Shown piece by piece: positions 10,532 through 18,525 of a stretch of 24,125 nt of DNA. Location of the stretch: positions 1-24,125 of the forward strand of contig JAVKOQ010000610.1 of assembly GCA_031835245.1 (NCBI GenBank), read 5' to 3'. The position numbers and the translations under genes are program-made. The DNA comes from Balamuthia mandrillaris (taxonomy: Eukaryota; Discosea; Longamoebia; Balamuthiidae). Position 1 is the stretch's first letter. Each line of letters starts with the position of its first letter. Under the pieces are notes generated by a model. That model ran no database searches, was not told where the DNA came from, and saw nothing but the letters and a program-made list of their open reading frames with translations.

Positions 10532-12667
10532 ATGAACCTCCTTGCCGTTGGCGTTGCGGCTGTCGTGTTGGTGGGCTGGGCTTGGTGGCTGTGGAAAAGG
10601 TTCACAAGGGGCTTGCCTGGTCCCGTGCAGCTGCCATGGATAGGAAACCTGCAGGTCATATGGAACCACCATCGTATTCATGACTACCTTACTGACCTTG
10701 TGGTTTGTTGTTGATTTTTTTTTCATTTCCTTTTTACTTCTCCTGCTTTCTTCTTTTTCTTCTTCTTCGTCTTTCTTTTTTTTTTTTTCAGCAAGAGACT
10801 AAAAGGCCTATATTGATGGTATTTTTAGCGTGCCTATAAAGGTGAAACATTTGCATTACGTGCAGGCTCCCTTCATTCCATTTGCGTATCGAGGCCAGAA
10901 AACTTGGACCACGTTCTGAACAAAAACTTTAAGAACTATGTGAGAGGCTCTGCTAGAAGACAGTATTTTCACGAATTGCTGGGTGATGGGTACTCATTCT
11001 CTGCTGCACTTCTCGCTATCCTCTGCTTCTCTCTTTCCTTGCTACCTTCTCTACTTGTCCTCCTTATTTTTCTTCTCCCTTCTTATTTACCACATTGTTG
11101 TGCACAGGATATTCACTTCAGATGGCAGAGAATGGTTGCTGCACCGAAAGTTGGCCAAACCGTTGTTCCGCTCTGCCAACATCGAGCAAATGATGGTTCC
11201 TTTGTTCAAGGAACACATCTTATCATCTCTCTTCAAAACATTGGATGCTGCTGCTGAGGGTAAACAATCGATTGACCTTTGCCAGGTTCCTTTTCTTCTC
11301 CTCTCTGTCATATATCGGTTCTTTGTTCTAACATAATTCAATATCATCACCTCGTTCTGCTTCTTCTTCTTCTTCTTCTTCTTCTTCTTCTTCTTCTTCT
11401 TCTACTCCTCCTCCTCCTCCTATTATCTATCAGACCTTCCTTCAATTCACCATGGCCACTTTCTTGGAACTCGGTTTAGCCTCCGCTGACCATCTCACCG
11501 CCAAAGAGAGACTCGACTTTGCCAAACACTTTGACTTTGCTCAAGCCACCATCGTGAAGCGAGTGACGAATCCCTTTTGGCGGGTCTTCACTCCTTCCGG
11601 CTTGTTGAGCGCCATTGAGGCAGCAAACGCGCTCATTCATCGCGTGTTGGAGGAGAAGAAGAAGGAGAGTCCAGAGGAACTTCGCGGCAAGACGGACATT
11701 CTCTCTCAGTTCCTATTGTTGACAGACGATGACGGAAAGCCTTTAACTGGTTCGCTTTTACTTTCTTCTCTCTCTCTCTCTCTCTCATGAAATAATTTCA
11801 CAAACAGACGAATATTTGAGAGATGTGTTTATGAACTTTTTGCTTGCTGGAAGAGATACGACGGCTGCTGTACCTATACTCTTGCTTTTTGTTGTTGCCT
11901 TTGTCTTGTCTTTTATTCATGGAATAACGCAAAACTACGATATGTACCACAGGTATTGACTTGGACATTCTACTGCTTGTGCCAAAACCCATCCGTCGAA
12001 AAGAACCTTCTCTCTCTCATCGATCAGACCATCTCTTCTTCTTTGTTATCATCTCCAAAAGAACAAAAAGAAGAGCATTTCGTTCCTTCCTTTCAGCAAC
12101 TCTCCAACGAGCTGCTTTACGCTCGCCAAGTCCTATCCGAGACGTTACGGCTCTATCCTTCCGTTCCTTTGGACGGTCGCAAAGCGGTTCGAGCGGATCG
12201 TCTTCCGGATGGCACTTTAGTTCTGCCCGATGACGAGGTCTTCTTCTCGGCCTATGCGATGGGGCGATTGGAGCAGCTTTGGAAGGACGATGATGAGGAT
12301 GACCCGATGAAGTATCGACCGGAGAGGTGGACGGAGGAGAGAATCGCAAATATGCCTAAAGGCATCTTTCCTGCTTTCTTTCTGGGACCTCAGGTATACT
12401 TCTTTGCTCAGTCTGCTTTTTTTTTTGTGTCCTTGTCCCTGTTGTTATTCCCGTCTTCGTCTTACTCCTTCATGTGTTTAACAAACATCAAACAAACAGA
12501 CGTGTTTGGGAAAAGAAATGGCGTATGTGGAGGCAGCAATGGTGCTGTGCGCGGTGTTGAAGCGGTACAAGATATGTTTACTTCCTGGCGAGGAAAACAA
12601 GACCTACGTTACTTCTATAGTGATGTTGCCACGCGGAGGGCTCCATGTAACCGTTCAACGAAGATAA
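10532..12667 (+). CDS. Microsomal cytochrome P450, CYP86-clan-like, seven exons
   Basis: A heme monooxygenase anchored in the ER. Plant CYP86/94/704 relatives are mostly fatty-acid hydroxylases; the substrate here is unknown. Exons: 10532-10702, 10829-10989, 11108-11285, 11434-11749, 11808-11869, 11953-12393 and 12500-12667, all GT-AG with matching phases, giving 498 aa. Visible in order: membrane anchor (residues 3-21), hinge GLPGPVQLPWIGN (27-39), IFTSDGREWLLHRKLA (helix C region), I-helix FLLAGRDTTAA (around 286-296), ETLRLYPSVP with the ExxR at 359-362, YRPERW (417-422), and the heme loop FFLGPQTCLGKE with the ligand Cys445. The Arg that normally sits two residues before Cys is Gln443. 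Introns hold CT and CTT runs. Neighbours suggest no pathway. Family call sure; clan likely; substrate unknown. Confidence 0.93.
11359..11420. repeat. (CTT)n and (CTC)n microsatellite in P450 intron 3
   Basis: A TTC/CTT run from 11359 to about 11404, followed by CTC units, within the intron at 11286-11433. It may double as an extended polypyrimidine tract for the acceptor at 11433. Confidence 0.93.
11767..11786. repeat. Short (CT)n run in P450 intron 4
   Basis: A CT run on the sense strand, 17 bases inside the donor of the 58-nt intron at 11750-11807. Confidence 0.9.
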
Positions 12668-13480
12668 CTGGACGCAAAAAGAAACCACAACTATTTTTTT
12701 TTAAAAAAAAATGTACATTCCAAACAGTACCTCCTATCCTTCTATCTGTGTAGTTTGGCCGGATGGCTTCATTCATCATTTCTTCTCCGTTCGTTTTCCG
12801 TTCAAAACAAACGTCACACACTCCGGAGTACATTCTTGTTTTTTTTTTTCCTTTTCTTCGTTCGTATTCCGTTGGATCTCCGCAATTCATGCAACAGCTG
12901 AACGACCAGGTCGCTTGCCTACGAGGCAACCCGCCAACGCGACGGTCCCCTCAAACGCAAACCTTGCCCATCTCTCTCCTCTCTTCTCTGTTTTTGGAAT
13001 TAACGTTTGAATGCCCCACGCATGTTCTCGTAACCCATCCTGCGAGATAAGACCCCCGTGAGGTCTTCTAAACGTTACTCGACCCTCCTTGCGTAAAAGA
13101 GTGCCAGTTCGTTGGCGCATTGCGTGTTTTATAGCGAAAACTCGCGCGGTTTGGCGAAGCTGCAGGTTACTTGGTAACCTATATTAATTGCATTATGTGC
13201 TATATTACCTTCGGACCTTTTTGGCTTCCATCCGATCCCGTTGTCTTCACTTAAGCGGCTCGTTTACGCTAACAAAGTCCTGCATTGGCGCACTCCTTCG
13301 GGGCAAAACTACTAAAAGCGTACAAAAGCAATCGCACTTCCTGGAAAGTGAAGTGTTTTATCGCCGAGCACGTTCCTTCTCCTTCCATTTTGCTCGTTTT
13401 CGCTTCTTCAGAGTGACACTCATATAAAAAGGGCTCGCTGTAACAGTTTTTTCTTCTTCCACTGCACAAACACAACAAAC
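12668..13480. other. Intergenic region between P450 and the first secreted paralogue
   Basis: No convincing gene is seen in these 813 bases. There are short perfect hairpins, AAGACC-CCCGTGA-GGTCTT near 13050-13068 and GGTTAC-TTG-GTAACC at 13165-13179. A TATA-like box for the next gene sits at 13422. Confidence 0.6.
13422..13430 (+). promoter_or_regulatory. TATA-like box of secreted paralogue 1
   Basis: ATATAAAAA starts 59 bases upstream of the ATG at 13481. The leader ends in an A/C-rich stretch, ACAACAAAC, directly before the ATG; similar A/C-rich leaders precede copies 2 and 3. Confidence 0.6.
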
Positions 13481-14359
13481 ATGCACAAACTCTCTGCTTT
13501 CCTGCTGGTGATCCTGCTGTCCGCCACGCTTGTCTTTGGCGGGGGTCACCACGACGATGACGACGACCACCATGGGGCTTGCACCGATGACTCGTGGAGG
13601 GAGTGCATAGGGAACAGGTACTGCCGCTGCTACTCCAACTCTGGGGAGAACTCGGTGGAGCGTCGGCTGGTGGACGTGTACAACCAAGAGCTGGTGGTGG
13701 CCAGGAACTACGACCTGGTCTACGACTTCTTCCGGGAGGACGCCATCACGGAGGTCCCTCTGGCCGGCATATACATCAACGACCGGGAGAAGAACTACAA
13801 TTACTTCCTCTTGGGCGACCCCGACATTGCTGACCTCTACGAGGTCCGCGTGATGACCACCAACGAGGTGGTGATGGAACAACGCTACGTGGCCACTGAC
13901 CCTTCTCGCCCCTGGAAGAAGGAGAAGCACACCGTCGTTGTGCACTACTGCGACCAGACCCTCTACAGCATCCAGTTGGCCCAGGAGTTCACCTCCGGCT
14001 ACATTCAATACTTCTACTTTGATGAGCTGCACCAGCTGTACTTCATCCGTCTCTTCCAGGACACCCTGCAAATGTGGAACAACCTCCCCGCGGACGTGGA
14101 CAAGAACATCACCCGCGTGTGCGACAGGATCCAACACTTCTGCACTGGCCCCAACCAGGTCTACGACGACCGCCAGCACTGCGAGGACTTCATGAGCAGC
14201 ATCCCCTTGGTCTCGGACATCGGACTGATCGGCTCCGGCAACACGGTGGCTTGCCGTGCGTTCCACACCTATCTGGCCAACACTCAGCCCGACGTGCACT
14301 GCAAGCATGTGAGCCCCTTCAACATCAACCCTCTGGACACTCCCTGCGCTGCTCCATAA
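13481..14359 (+). CDS. Secreted cysteine-rich protein, tandem paralogue 1 of 3 (unrecognised family)
   Basis: 292 aa, intronless. It starts with a clear signal peptide (MHKLSAFLLVILLSATLVFG, residues 1-20), followed by a His/Asp linker GGHHDDDDDHHGA. The mature part has four Cys near its start (within CTDDSWRECIGNRYCRCYS), then a Cys-poor core (VYNQELVVARNYDLVYDFF, EVPLAGIYINDREKNYNYF) with one further Cys in HYCDQ. Further Cys follow in RVCDRIQHFC and QHCEDF, and the end is CRAFHTYLANTQPDVHCKH and DTPCAAP. That makes about eleven Cys, so extracellular disulfides are likely. One N-glycosylation sequon is seen (NIT in DKNITRVC). There is no membrane anchor. The core (DFF then a P-x-x-G-x-Y) faintly recalls SnoaL/NTF2-like folds, which is speculation. 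Codons are strongly C/G-ending, like pyruvate kinase, suggesting high expression. I do not recognise a function. Confidence 0.92.
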   Translation: MHKLSAFLLVILLSATLVFGGGHHDDDDDHHGACTDDSWRECIGNRYCRCYSNSGENSVERRLVDVYNQELVVARNYDLVYDFFREDAITEVPLAGIYINDREKNYNYFLLGDPDIADLYEVRVMTTNEVVMEQRYVATDPSRPWKKEKHTVVVHYCDQTLYSIQLAQEFTSGYIQYFYFDELHQLYFIRLFQDTLQMWNNLPADVDKNITRVCDRIQHFCTGPNQVYDDRQHCEDFMSSIPLVSDIGLIGSGNTVACRAFHTYLANTQPDVHCKHVSPFNINPLDTPCAAP

Positions 14360-15467
14360 AGCGCCAGCACCTCTCGCTCTCTCTTCCCGTTTTTTTTTTT
14401 GTTTTTCGCGTAGCGTTATATAGTGTAAAAACAAAACAAAACAAAAAACAAACAAACAAAGAAAAAATAAAAAAAAAGGCCGATGCTACCTTGTACTCTC
14501 TACCTTATGTTTGTACATAAACGAACCATTCATTACCTCGCGAACATTTCCTTTCACTTTTTGCACTGTTTTTTTTGGGTTGTGTGTGAAAAAAAAAACA
14601 AACAAAAAAACCAAAGACGCCCAGAACGCCCTCTTTGCTTGGCCGCCGCGGAACACAACACAAGCGAGCAACTGCAAAGCGGGTGCGAAAGAAAGGGCGA
14701 GGAGCAGTGGAGTCAGTTTCAGTGCGAAGAAGCGAAAAAATGTTCTCTGGTAAGACGAAGCTCCGTTGTTGCCGGAAGGAAAAAGCAAAGAGTGGGGGCC
14801 ACCCGGCAAGGTAAGTGCGTAAGTACCGAGGAGGCCATGCGTTTTCCCCACCCACGGAGCCGAAGGGGCATGGGTGTGAGGTGGGATCTTTTTGGTTTTT
14901 GGCTCGCTCCCGCGGCGTGCCGACGTCAAGCGCGACAGAGGGGCCCGCGGGTGACAGCCGTCCTCGGACGAACGACGCCAATGTTGTCTTTTGTTTTTAA
15001 AGAAATTGACAAACACGAACGCTCCTCCCCTCCTGTCAACCGTTCCGATATCTGACAGACGAACATGTTCCCCTCCTCCCCTCCTCTGCCCAGGCGCCTC
15101 TGGGCCCCCCCCCCTTTTTGTCGTTTTTTCATGTGTCCTGCCAGCCTAGCCTAAGAGAAATCTTTGACGAGCTGGTGGGCACCGACGGATATTTTTGTTT
15201 AAACAAGTCGACTCTACTCTATCCTCTCCTCTTCTCTCTCTCATGGATGCGTTTGTGGTGGTTGGCCCGGCCCTTTTTTTTTTTTTTTGTTTTTTGAGAG
15301 GCAGGCCTCACTCATGTCAGCCAACCGCGGTTGATTGGTTCATTCAACACTTTTGTGCCATTCTTTTCCTCTTCAGCCTTTCAAATAGTCCTTGGCTTTG
15401 TTCTTTGGCAGTTTTAAAAAGGAGCCACAACAAACGCAACAACACCACAACAAACAAACACACAAAC
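14360..15467. other. Intergenic region between secreted paralogues 1 and 2
   Basis: This 1.1-kb stretch has A-rich and T-rich runs near 14390-14480 and 14570-14620, a GC-richer middle (about 14620-14960), a C9-10 run near 15107, and a T-rich run near 15274-15290. The middle has short open frames on both strands, but none has recognisable protein features. It shares no obvious sequence with the spacer between copies 2 and 3. Confidence 0.55.
15412..15420 (+). promoter_or_regulatory. TATA-like box of secreted paralogue 2
   Basis: TTTTAAAAA starts 56 bases before the ATG at 15468, the same spacing as in paralogue 1 although the surrounding sequence is different. Confidence 0.5.
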
Positions 15468-16355
15468 ATGCTCAACCGCACCACTTTTCTGCTGGCTGTT
15501 CTCCTGCTTTCCGCCACGCTTGTCTTTGGTGGCAGAGGCCACACTCAAGCCGAGGACAACGATGCTGCTGGCCCTTGCACCGATGAGTCGTGGAGGGAGT
15601 GCATCGGCCGGAGACACTGCCGCTGCTACTCCAGCTTTGGGGAGGACTCAGTGGAGCGTCGGCTGGTGGACGTGTACAACCAAGAGCTGGTGGTGGCCAG
15701 GAACTACGACCTGGTCTACGACTTCTTCCGGGAGGACGCCATCACGGAGGTCCCCTTGGCTGGCATTTACATCAACGACCGGGAGAAGAACTACAATTAC
15801 TTCCTCTTGGGCGACCCCGACATTGCTGACCTCTACGAAGTCCGCGTGATGACCACCAACGAGGTGGTGCAAGAACAACGCTACGTGGCCACTGACCCTT
15901 CTCGCCCCTGGAAGAAGGAGAAGCACACTGTCGTTGTGCACTACTGCGACCAGACCCTCTACAGCATCCAGCTTGCCCAGAATTTCACCTCCGGCTACAT
16001 TCAATACTTCTACTTTGATGAGCTGCACCAGCTGTACTTCATCCGTCTCTTCCAGGACACCCTGCAAATGTGGAACAACCTCCCCGCGGACTTGGACAAG
16101 AATATCACTCGCGTGTGCGACAGGATCCAACGCTTCTGCACCGGGGACAACCAGGTCTACGACTCTCACCAAGCCTGCGAGGACTTCATGAGCAGCATCC
16201 CGATGGAGTCGGACGTCGGACTGATCGGCTCCGGCAACACGGTGACTTGTCGGGCGTTCCACACGTATCTGGCCAACACGCAACCTGACGTGCACTGCAA
16301 GCATGTGAGCCCGCTGAACATCAACCCTCTGGACACTCCCTGTGCTGCTCCTTAG
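15468..16355 (+). CDS. Secreted cysteine-rich protein, tandem paralogue 2 of 3 (unrecognised family)
   Basis: 295 aa, intronless. The signal peptide is MLNRTTFLLAVLLLSATLVFG (1-21). The linker GRGHTQAEDNDAAG is acidic but lacks the His/Asp run of copies 1 and 3. The core is almost identical to copy 1, including a 104-nt stretch (15651-15754 against 13655-13758) with no difference by eye. The Cys pattern is conserved. It has gained a second sequon (NFTSG, where copies 1 and 3 have EFT) next to the shared NIT site. Differences cluster near the C-terminal third (SHQACEDFMSSIPMESDVG). The frame is open upstream to 15195, but I chose 15468 because the signal peptide starts there and the A/C-rich leader and TATA-like box fit it. 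Function unknown. Confidence 0.92.
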   Translation: MLNRTTFLLAVLLLSATLVFGGRGHTQAEDNDAAGPCTDESWRECIGRRHCRCYSSFGEDSVERRLVDVYNQELVVARNYDLVYDFFREDAITEVPLAGIYINDREKNYNYFLLGDPDIADLYEVRVMTTNEVVQEQRYVATDPSRPWKKEKHTVVVHYCDQTLYSIQLAQNFTSGYIQYFYFDELHQLYFIRLFQDTLQMWNNLPADLDKNITRVCDRIQRFCTGDNQVYDSHQACEDFMSSIPMESDVGLIGSGNTVTCRAFHTYLANTQPDVHCKHVSPLNINPLDTPCAAP

Positions 16356-16378
16356 CGAGCCAGCTCCCTCTCCCTGTT

Positions 16379-16809
16379 TTATTTTTCAAAAAAATACAAA
16401 GTGTTATTTTTTGAAAGGCAAAGTACCTCTCCATGATGACCAGTCCTTTCTTTCGGACCTTGTAACTGTCCAGCTGGAATAAAAATGGAAAGGAGGAGAG
16501 AGAGCATTTTCAACGGACGCAGAAGAAAAGAAAAGGAGCAAAGCCAGCAAAGAATAAAGAGAGCGGGAGACGGAGAACACATGTACATGGGCTGTGAAAT
16601 TCCCAATCATTATCTCTCCCAAGAATACCACCCTTCGTGGATGAGAAGTGCGCTTCATGCAGAAACATGGCAACAGATACGGCAGGTCCGACAACTATTT
16701 TTCGATCTCCGGTTGTTATGGGATGCATCTCTTTACCCTTTATTCTGTAAAGACGTCTTGGCTCATTCGCCTTATTCTGCGAATGTTCCTTCCTTCTCCT
16801 AACAGCCAT
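16379..16809 (-). CDS. Possible small spliced gene, 105 aa, unrecognised
   Basis: Exon 1 would be 16809-16587 and exon 2 16473-16379, joined by a 113-nt intron with GTACATG at the donor and a long pyrimidine tract ending TTATTCCAG. The phases match and give 105 aa, starting MAVRRRKEHSQNK and ending KNNTLYFFEK. The intron looks more convincing than the protein, which has no domain or motif I know. It may be a gene remnant or chance. If real, it is transcribed convergently with the paralogue 2 gene and divergently from paralogue 3. Confidence 0.3.
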
Positions 16810-17168
16810 GCAAAGTGTTTTGGTAGATGAAAGCCCCTGAGTTCATCACAACTATGTAACGCCTGGACACAAAGAGATGAAACGAGGGAGGAAGAACGAA
16901 CGGTGGAGACCGTCCTGCACAGCGGTCGTTCGAGGAAAGCAAAGTTATCCACCAAAGAAGTATTCTATTCTCCCATTTGGATATGGTCAAACATGTTCAC
17001 CCCAAAAGATAGGAATATCTCATGCACAGCAGCTTCGTTTTTGTCTACCGTTACTGTAGATCGAGCCCAACTTACACGCGTTAGGGGTTTATATTAGTTA
17101 TTTTTATCCGTTACAGGCCTGACTTGCGAGGGTTTAGCGTAATTGCCAGCCAACCGGTACATTCTTTC

Positions 17169-17176
17169 ACATAAAT
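17169..17176 (+). promoter_or_regulatory. TATA-like box of secreted paralogue 3
   Basis: ACATAAATAAG begins at 17169, 68 bases before the ATG at 17237. It is weaker than the boxes of copies 1 and 2. Confidence 0.45.
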
Positions 17177-17236
17177 AAGCTGGAAACCAAAGCCTTTGAC
17201 CAAACCATACAATCCGAACAACAACACACAACGAAC

Positions 17237-18112
17237 ATGTTTAAACACGCTGCCCTTCTGTCGGTTATTCTCCTGCTTTCCGCCACGCTTGTCTTTGGAG
17301 ACGGTCATGGTGATGACGATGACCACGGCCCTTGCACCGATGACTCATGGCGGGAATGCATCGGTCAGCGCCACTGCCGCTGCTACTCCAGCTTTGGGGA
17401 GAACTCGGTGGAACGGCGACTGGTGGACGTGTACAACCAAGAGCTGGTGGTGGCCAGGAACTACGACCTGGTCTACGACTTCTTCCGGGAGGACGCCACC
17501 ACGGAGGTCCCTCTGGCCGGCATTTACATCAACGACCGGGAGAAGAACTACAATTACTTCCTCTTGGGCGACCCCGACATTGCTGACCTCTACGAAGTCC
17601 GCGTGATGACCACGGACGAAGTGGTGATGGAACAACGCTACGTGGCCACTGACCCTTCTCGCCCCTGGAAGAAGGAGAAACACACCGTCATCGTCCACTA
17701 CTGCCACCAGACCCTCTACAGCATCCAACTGGCAAAGGAGTTCACCACTGGCTTCATCCAGTATTTCTACTATGACGAGCTGCACCAGCTATACCTCATC
17801 CGCCTGTTCCAGGACACCCTGCAAATGTGGAACAACCTCCCCGCGGACGTGGACAAGAACATCACCCGCGTGTGCGACAGGATCCAACGCTTCTGCACCG
17901 GGGATAACCAGGTCTACGACGACCGCCAGCACTGCGAGGACTTCATGAGCAACATCCCCTTGGTCTCGGACATCGGACTGATCGGCTCCGGCAACACGGT
18001 GGCTTGCCGTGCATTCCACACCTATCTGGCCAACACTCAGCCCGACGTGCACTGCAAGCACGCGAGCCCCTTCAACATCAACCCTCTGGACACTCCCTGC
18101 GCTGCTCCATAA
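17237..18112 (+). CDS. Secreted cysteine-rich protein, tandem paralogue 3 of 3 (unrecognised family)
   Basis: 291 aa, intronless. The signal peptide is MFKHAALLSVILLLSATLVFG, followed by an Asp/His linker DGHGDDDDHG. The Cys positions and the NIT sequon match the other copies. The sequence is a mosaic. The last ~200 bases are close to copy 1. The segment encoding RIQRFCTGDNQ follows copy 2. The segment encoding FTTGFIQYFYYDELHQLYLI has its own substitutions, as does YCHQTLYS, where the other copies have YCDQ. The frame is open and the codon usage is as GC3-rich as in the other copies, so it is probably functional. Function unknown; an extracellular role is inferred from the signal peptide. 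Confidence 0.92.
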   Translation: MFKHAALLSVILLLSATLVFGDGHGDDDDHGPCTDDSWRECIGQRHCRCYSSFGENSVERRLVDVYNQELVVARNYDLVYDFFREDATTEVPLAGIYINDREKNYNYFLLGDPDIADLYEVRVMTTDEVVMEQRYVATDPSRPWKKEKHTVIVHYCHQTLYSIQLAKEFTTGFIQYFYYDELHQLYLIRLFQDTLQMWNNLPADVDKNITRVCDRIQRFCTGDNQVYDDRQHCEDFMSNIPLVSDIGLIGSGNTVACRAFHTYLANTQPDVHCKHASPFNINPLDTPCAAP

Positions 18113-18333
18113 GACTTCTCTTGGAAATATTTTTTTTTTTCACGTGCTTAGTGAGAAGTAATGTTTTAGTGTATTTTTATTACTTAGTAGAACCTGTTTT
18201 TCTTCGTCGTTTCTCTGTTCTTTTTCTTTGCTTTCTTTTTACCGGTTATTGGTTCTTTCATTCTTGCGGTTTGCCTGCGATTCTTCATCCTATCCTGGTC
18301 ATCCCAAGGGCATCCGTTCTCTTTGGCCCATTC

Positions 18334-18525
18334 CGCTCTGGCAAGCTCAAGACCAGCGACGTGAACTTTTCCTCCATCGCCCCCAACGTCAAGACCGAGG
18401 TGAGCCTCCCTGACATCGAGGACGATGGCAACGAGGAGGACGGCCCATTCCAAGACTTGGGACGGTGGAGCATCAACGGGCTGACCTCGTTGTTGAAGGA
18501 GGCTTCCTCCCTGTTGCAGCAGGCC
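18334..18525 (+). other. 192-bp coding-like insert within the CPW repeat gene, opposite strand
   Basis: The CPW repeat sequence stops after GGCCCATTCC and resumes at AAGTCCAAATGCCC (plus strand). Between them lie about 192 bases that do not match the repeat. On the plus strand they are open in one frame with C/G-ending codons and encode protein-like text such as APNVKTEVSLPDIEDDGNEE and INGLTSLLKEASSLLQQ. The ends do not fit an intron of the host gene: no GT/AG pair gives the right phase. I do not recognise the source protein. The boundaries are accurate to a few bases. Confidence 0.6.

Larger units (their letters stand above)
16356..17236. other. Spacer between secreted paralogues 2 and 3
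   Basis: 880 bases. The minus strand carries a possible small two-exon ORF (16379-16809, listed separately). The rest (16810-17160) shows nothing recognisable. The paralogue 3 promoter region is at the right end. Confidence 0.5.

Noticed and set aside
4352..10683. Many short open frames made of Arg-Glu, Ser-Leu or Leu-Ser repeats
   Set aside because: They are translations of the CT/GA microsatellites and have no other coding features.
10792..10828. Use of the strong pyrimidine-tract acceptor at 10791 for P450 exon 2
   Set aside because: The frame from that acceptor runs into a stop or cannot join the conserved downstream segment. The acceptor at 10828 keeps the frame.
10842..10865. A 24-nt intron following a 13-nt micro-exon in the P450
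   Set aside because: GT...AG ends exist, but reading straight through is in frame, has no stop and gives a normal P450 beta-1 segment (YKGETFALRAGSLHS), so exon 2 is simply 10829-10989.
13358..14455. Long open frame (365 codons) antisense to secreted paralogue 1, with similar ones opposite copies 2 and 3 and opposite pyruvate kinase
   Set aside because: The sense genes have C/G-ending codons and few T/A third positions, which leaves antisense frames open by chance. The antisense products have no domain, and the conserved signal is in the sense frame.
14741..14814. Possible short exon starting MFSGKTKLRCC and ending at a GTAAGT donor
   Set aside because: A good donor is present, but there is no conserved continuation downstream and no recognisable protein, so it is not supported.
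15195..15467. N-terminal extension of secreted paralogue 2 to an upstream ATG
   Set aside because: The frame is open but the extension would bury the signal peptide. A TATA-like box and the A/C-rich leader shared with the other copies lie within it.
18334..18525. Insert in the CPW gene as a normal intron of that gene
   Set aside because: No GT donor and AG acceptor at its borders give the right phase, and it lacks a pyrimidine tract on the minus strand.
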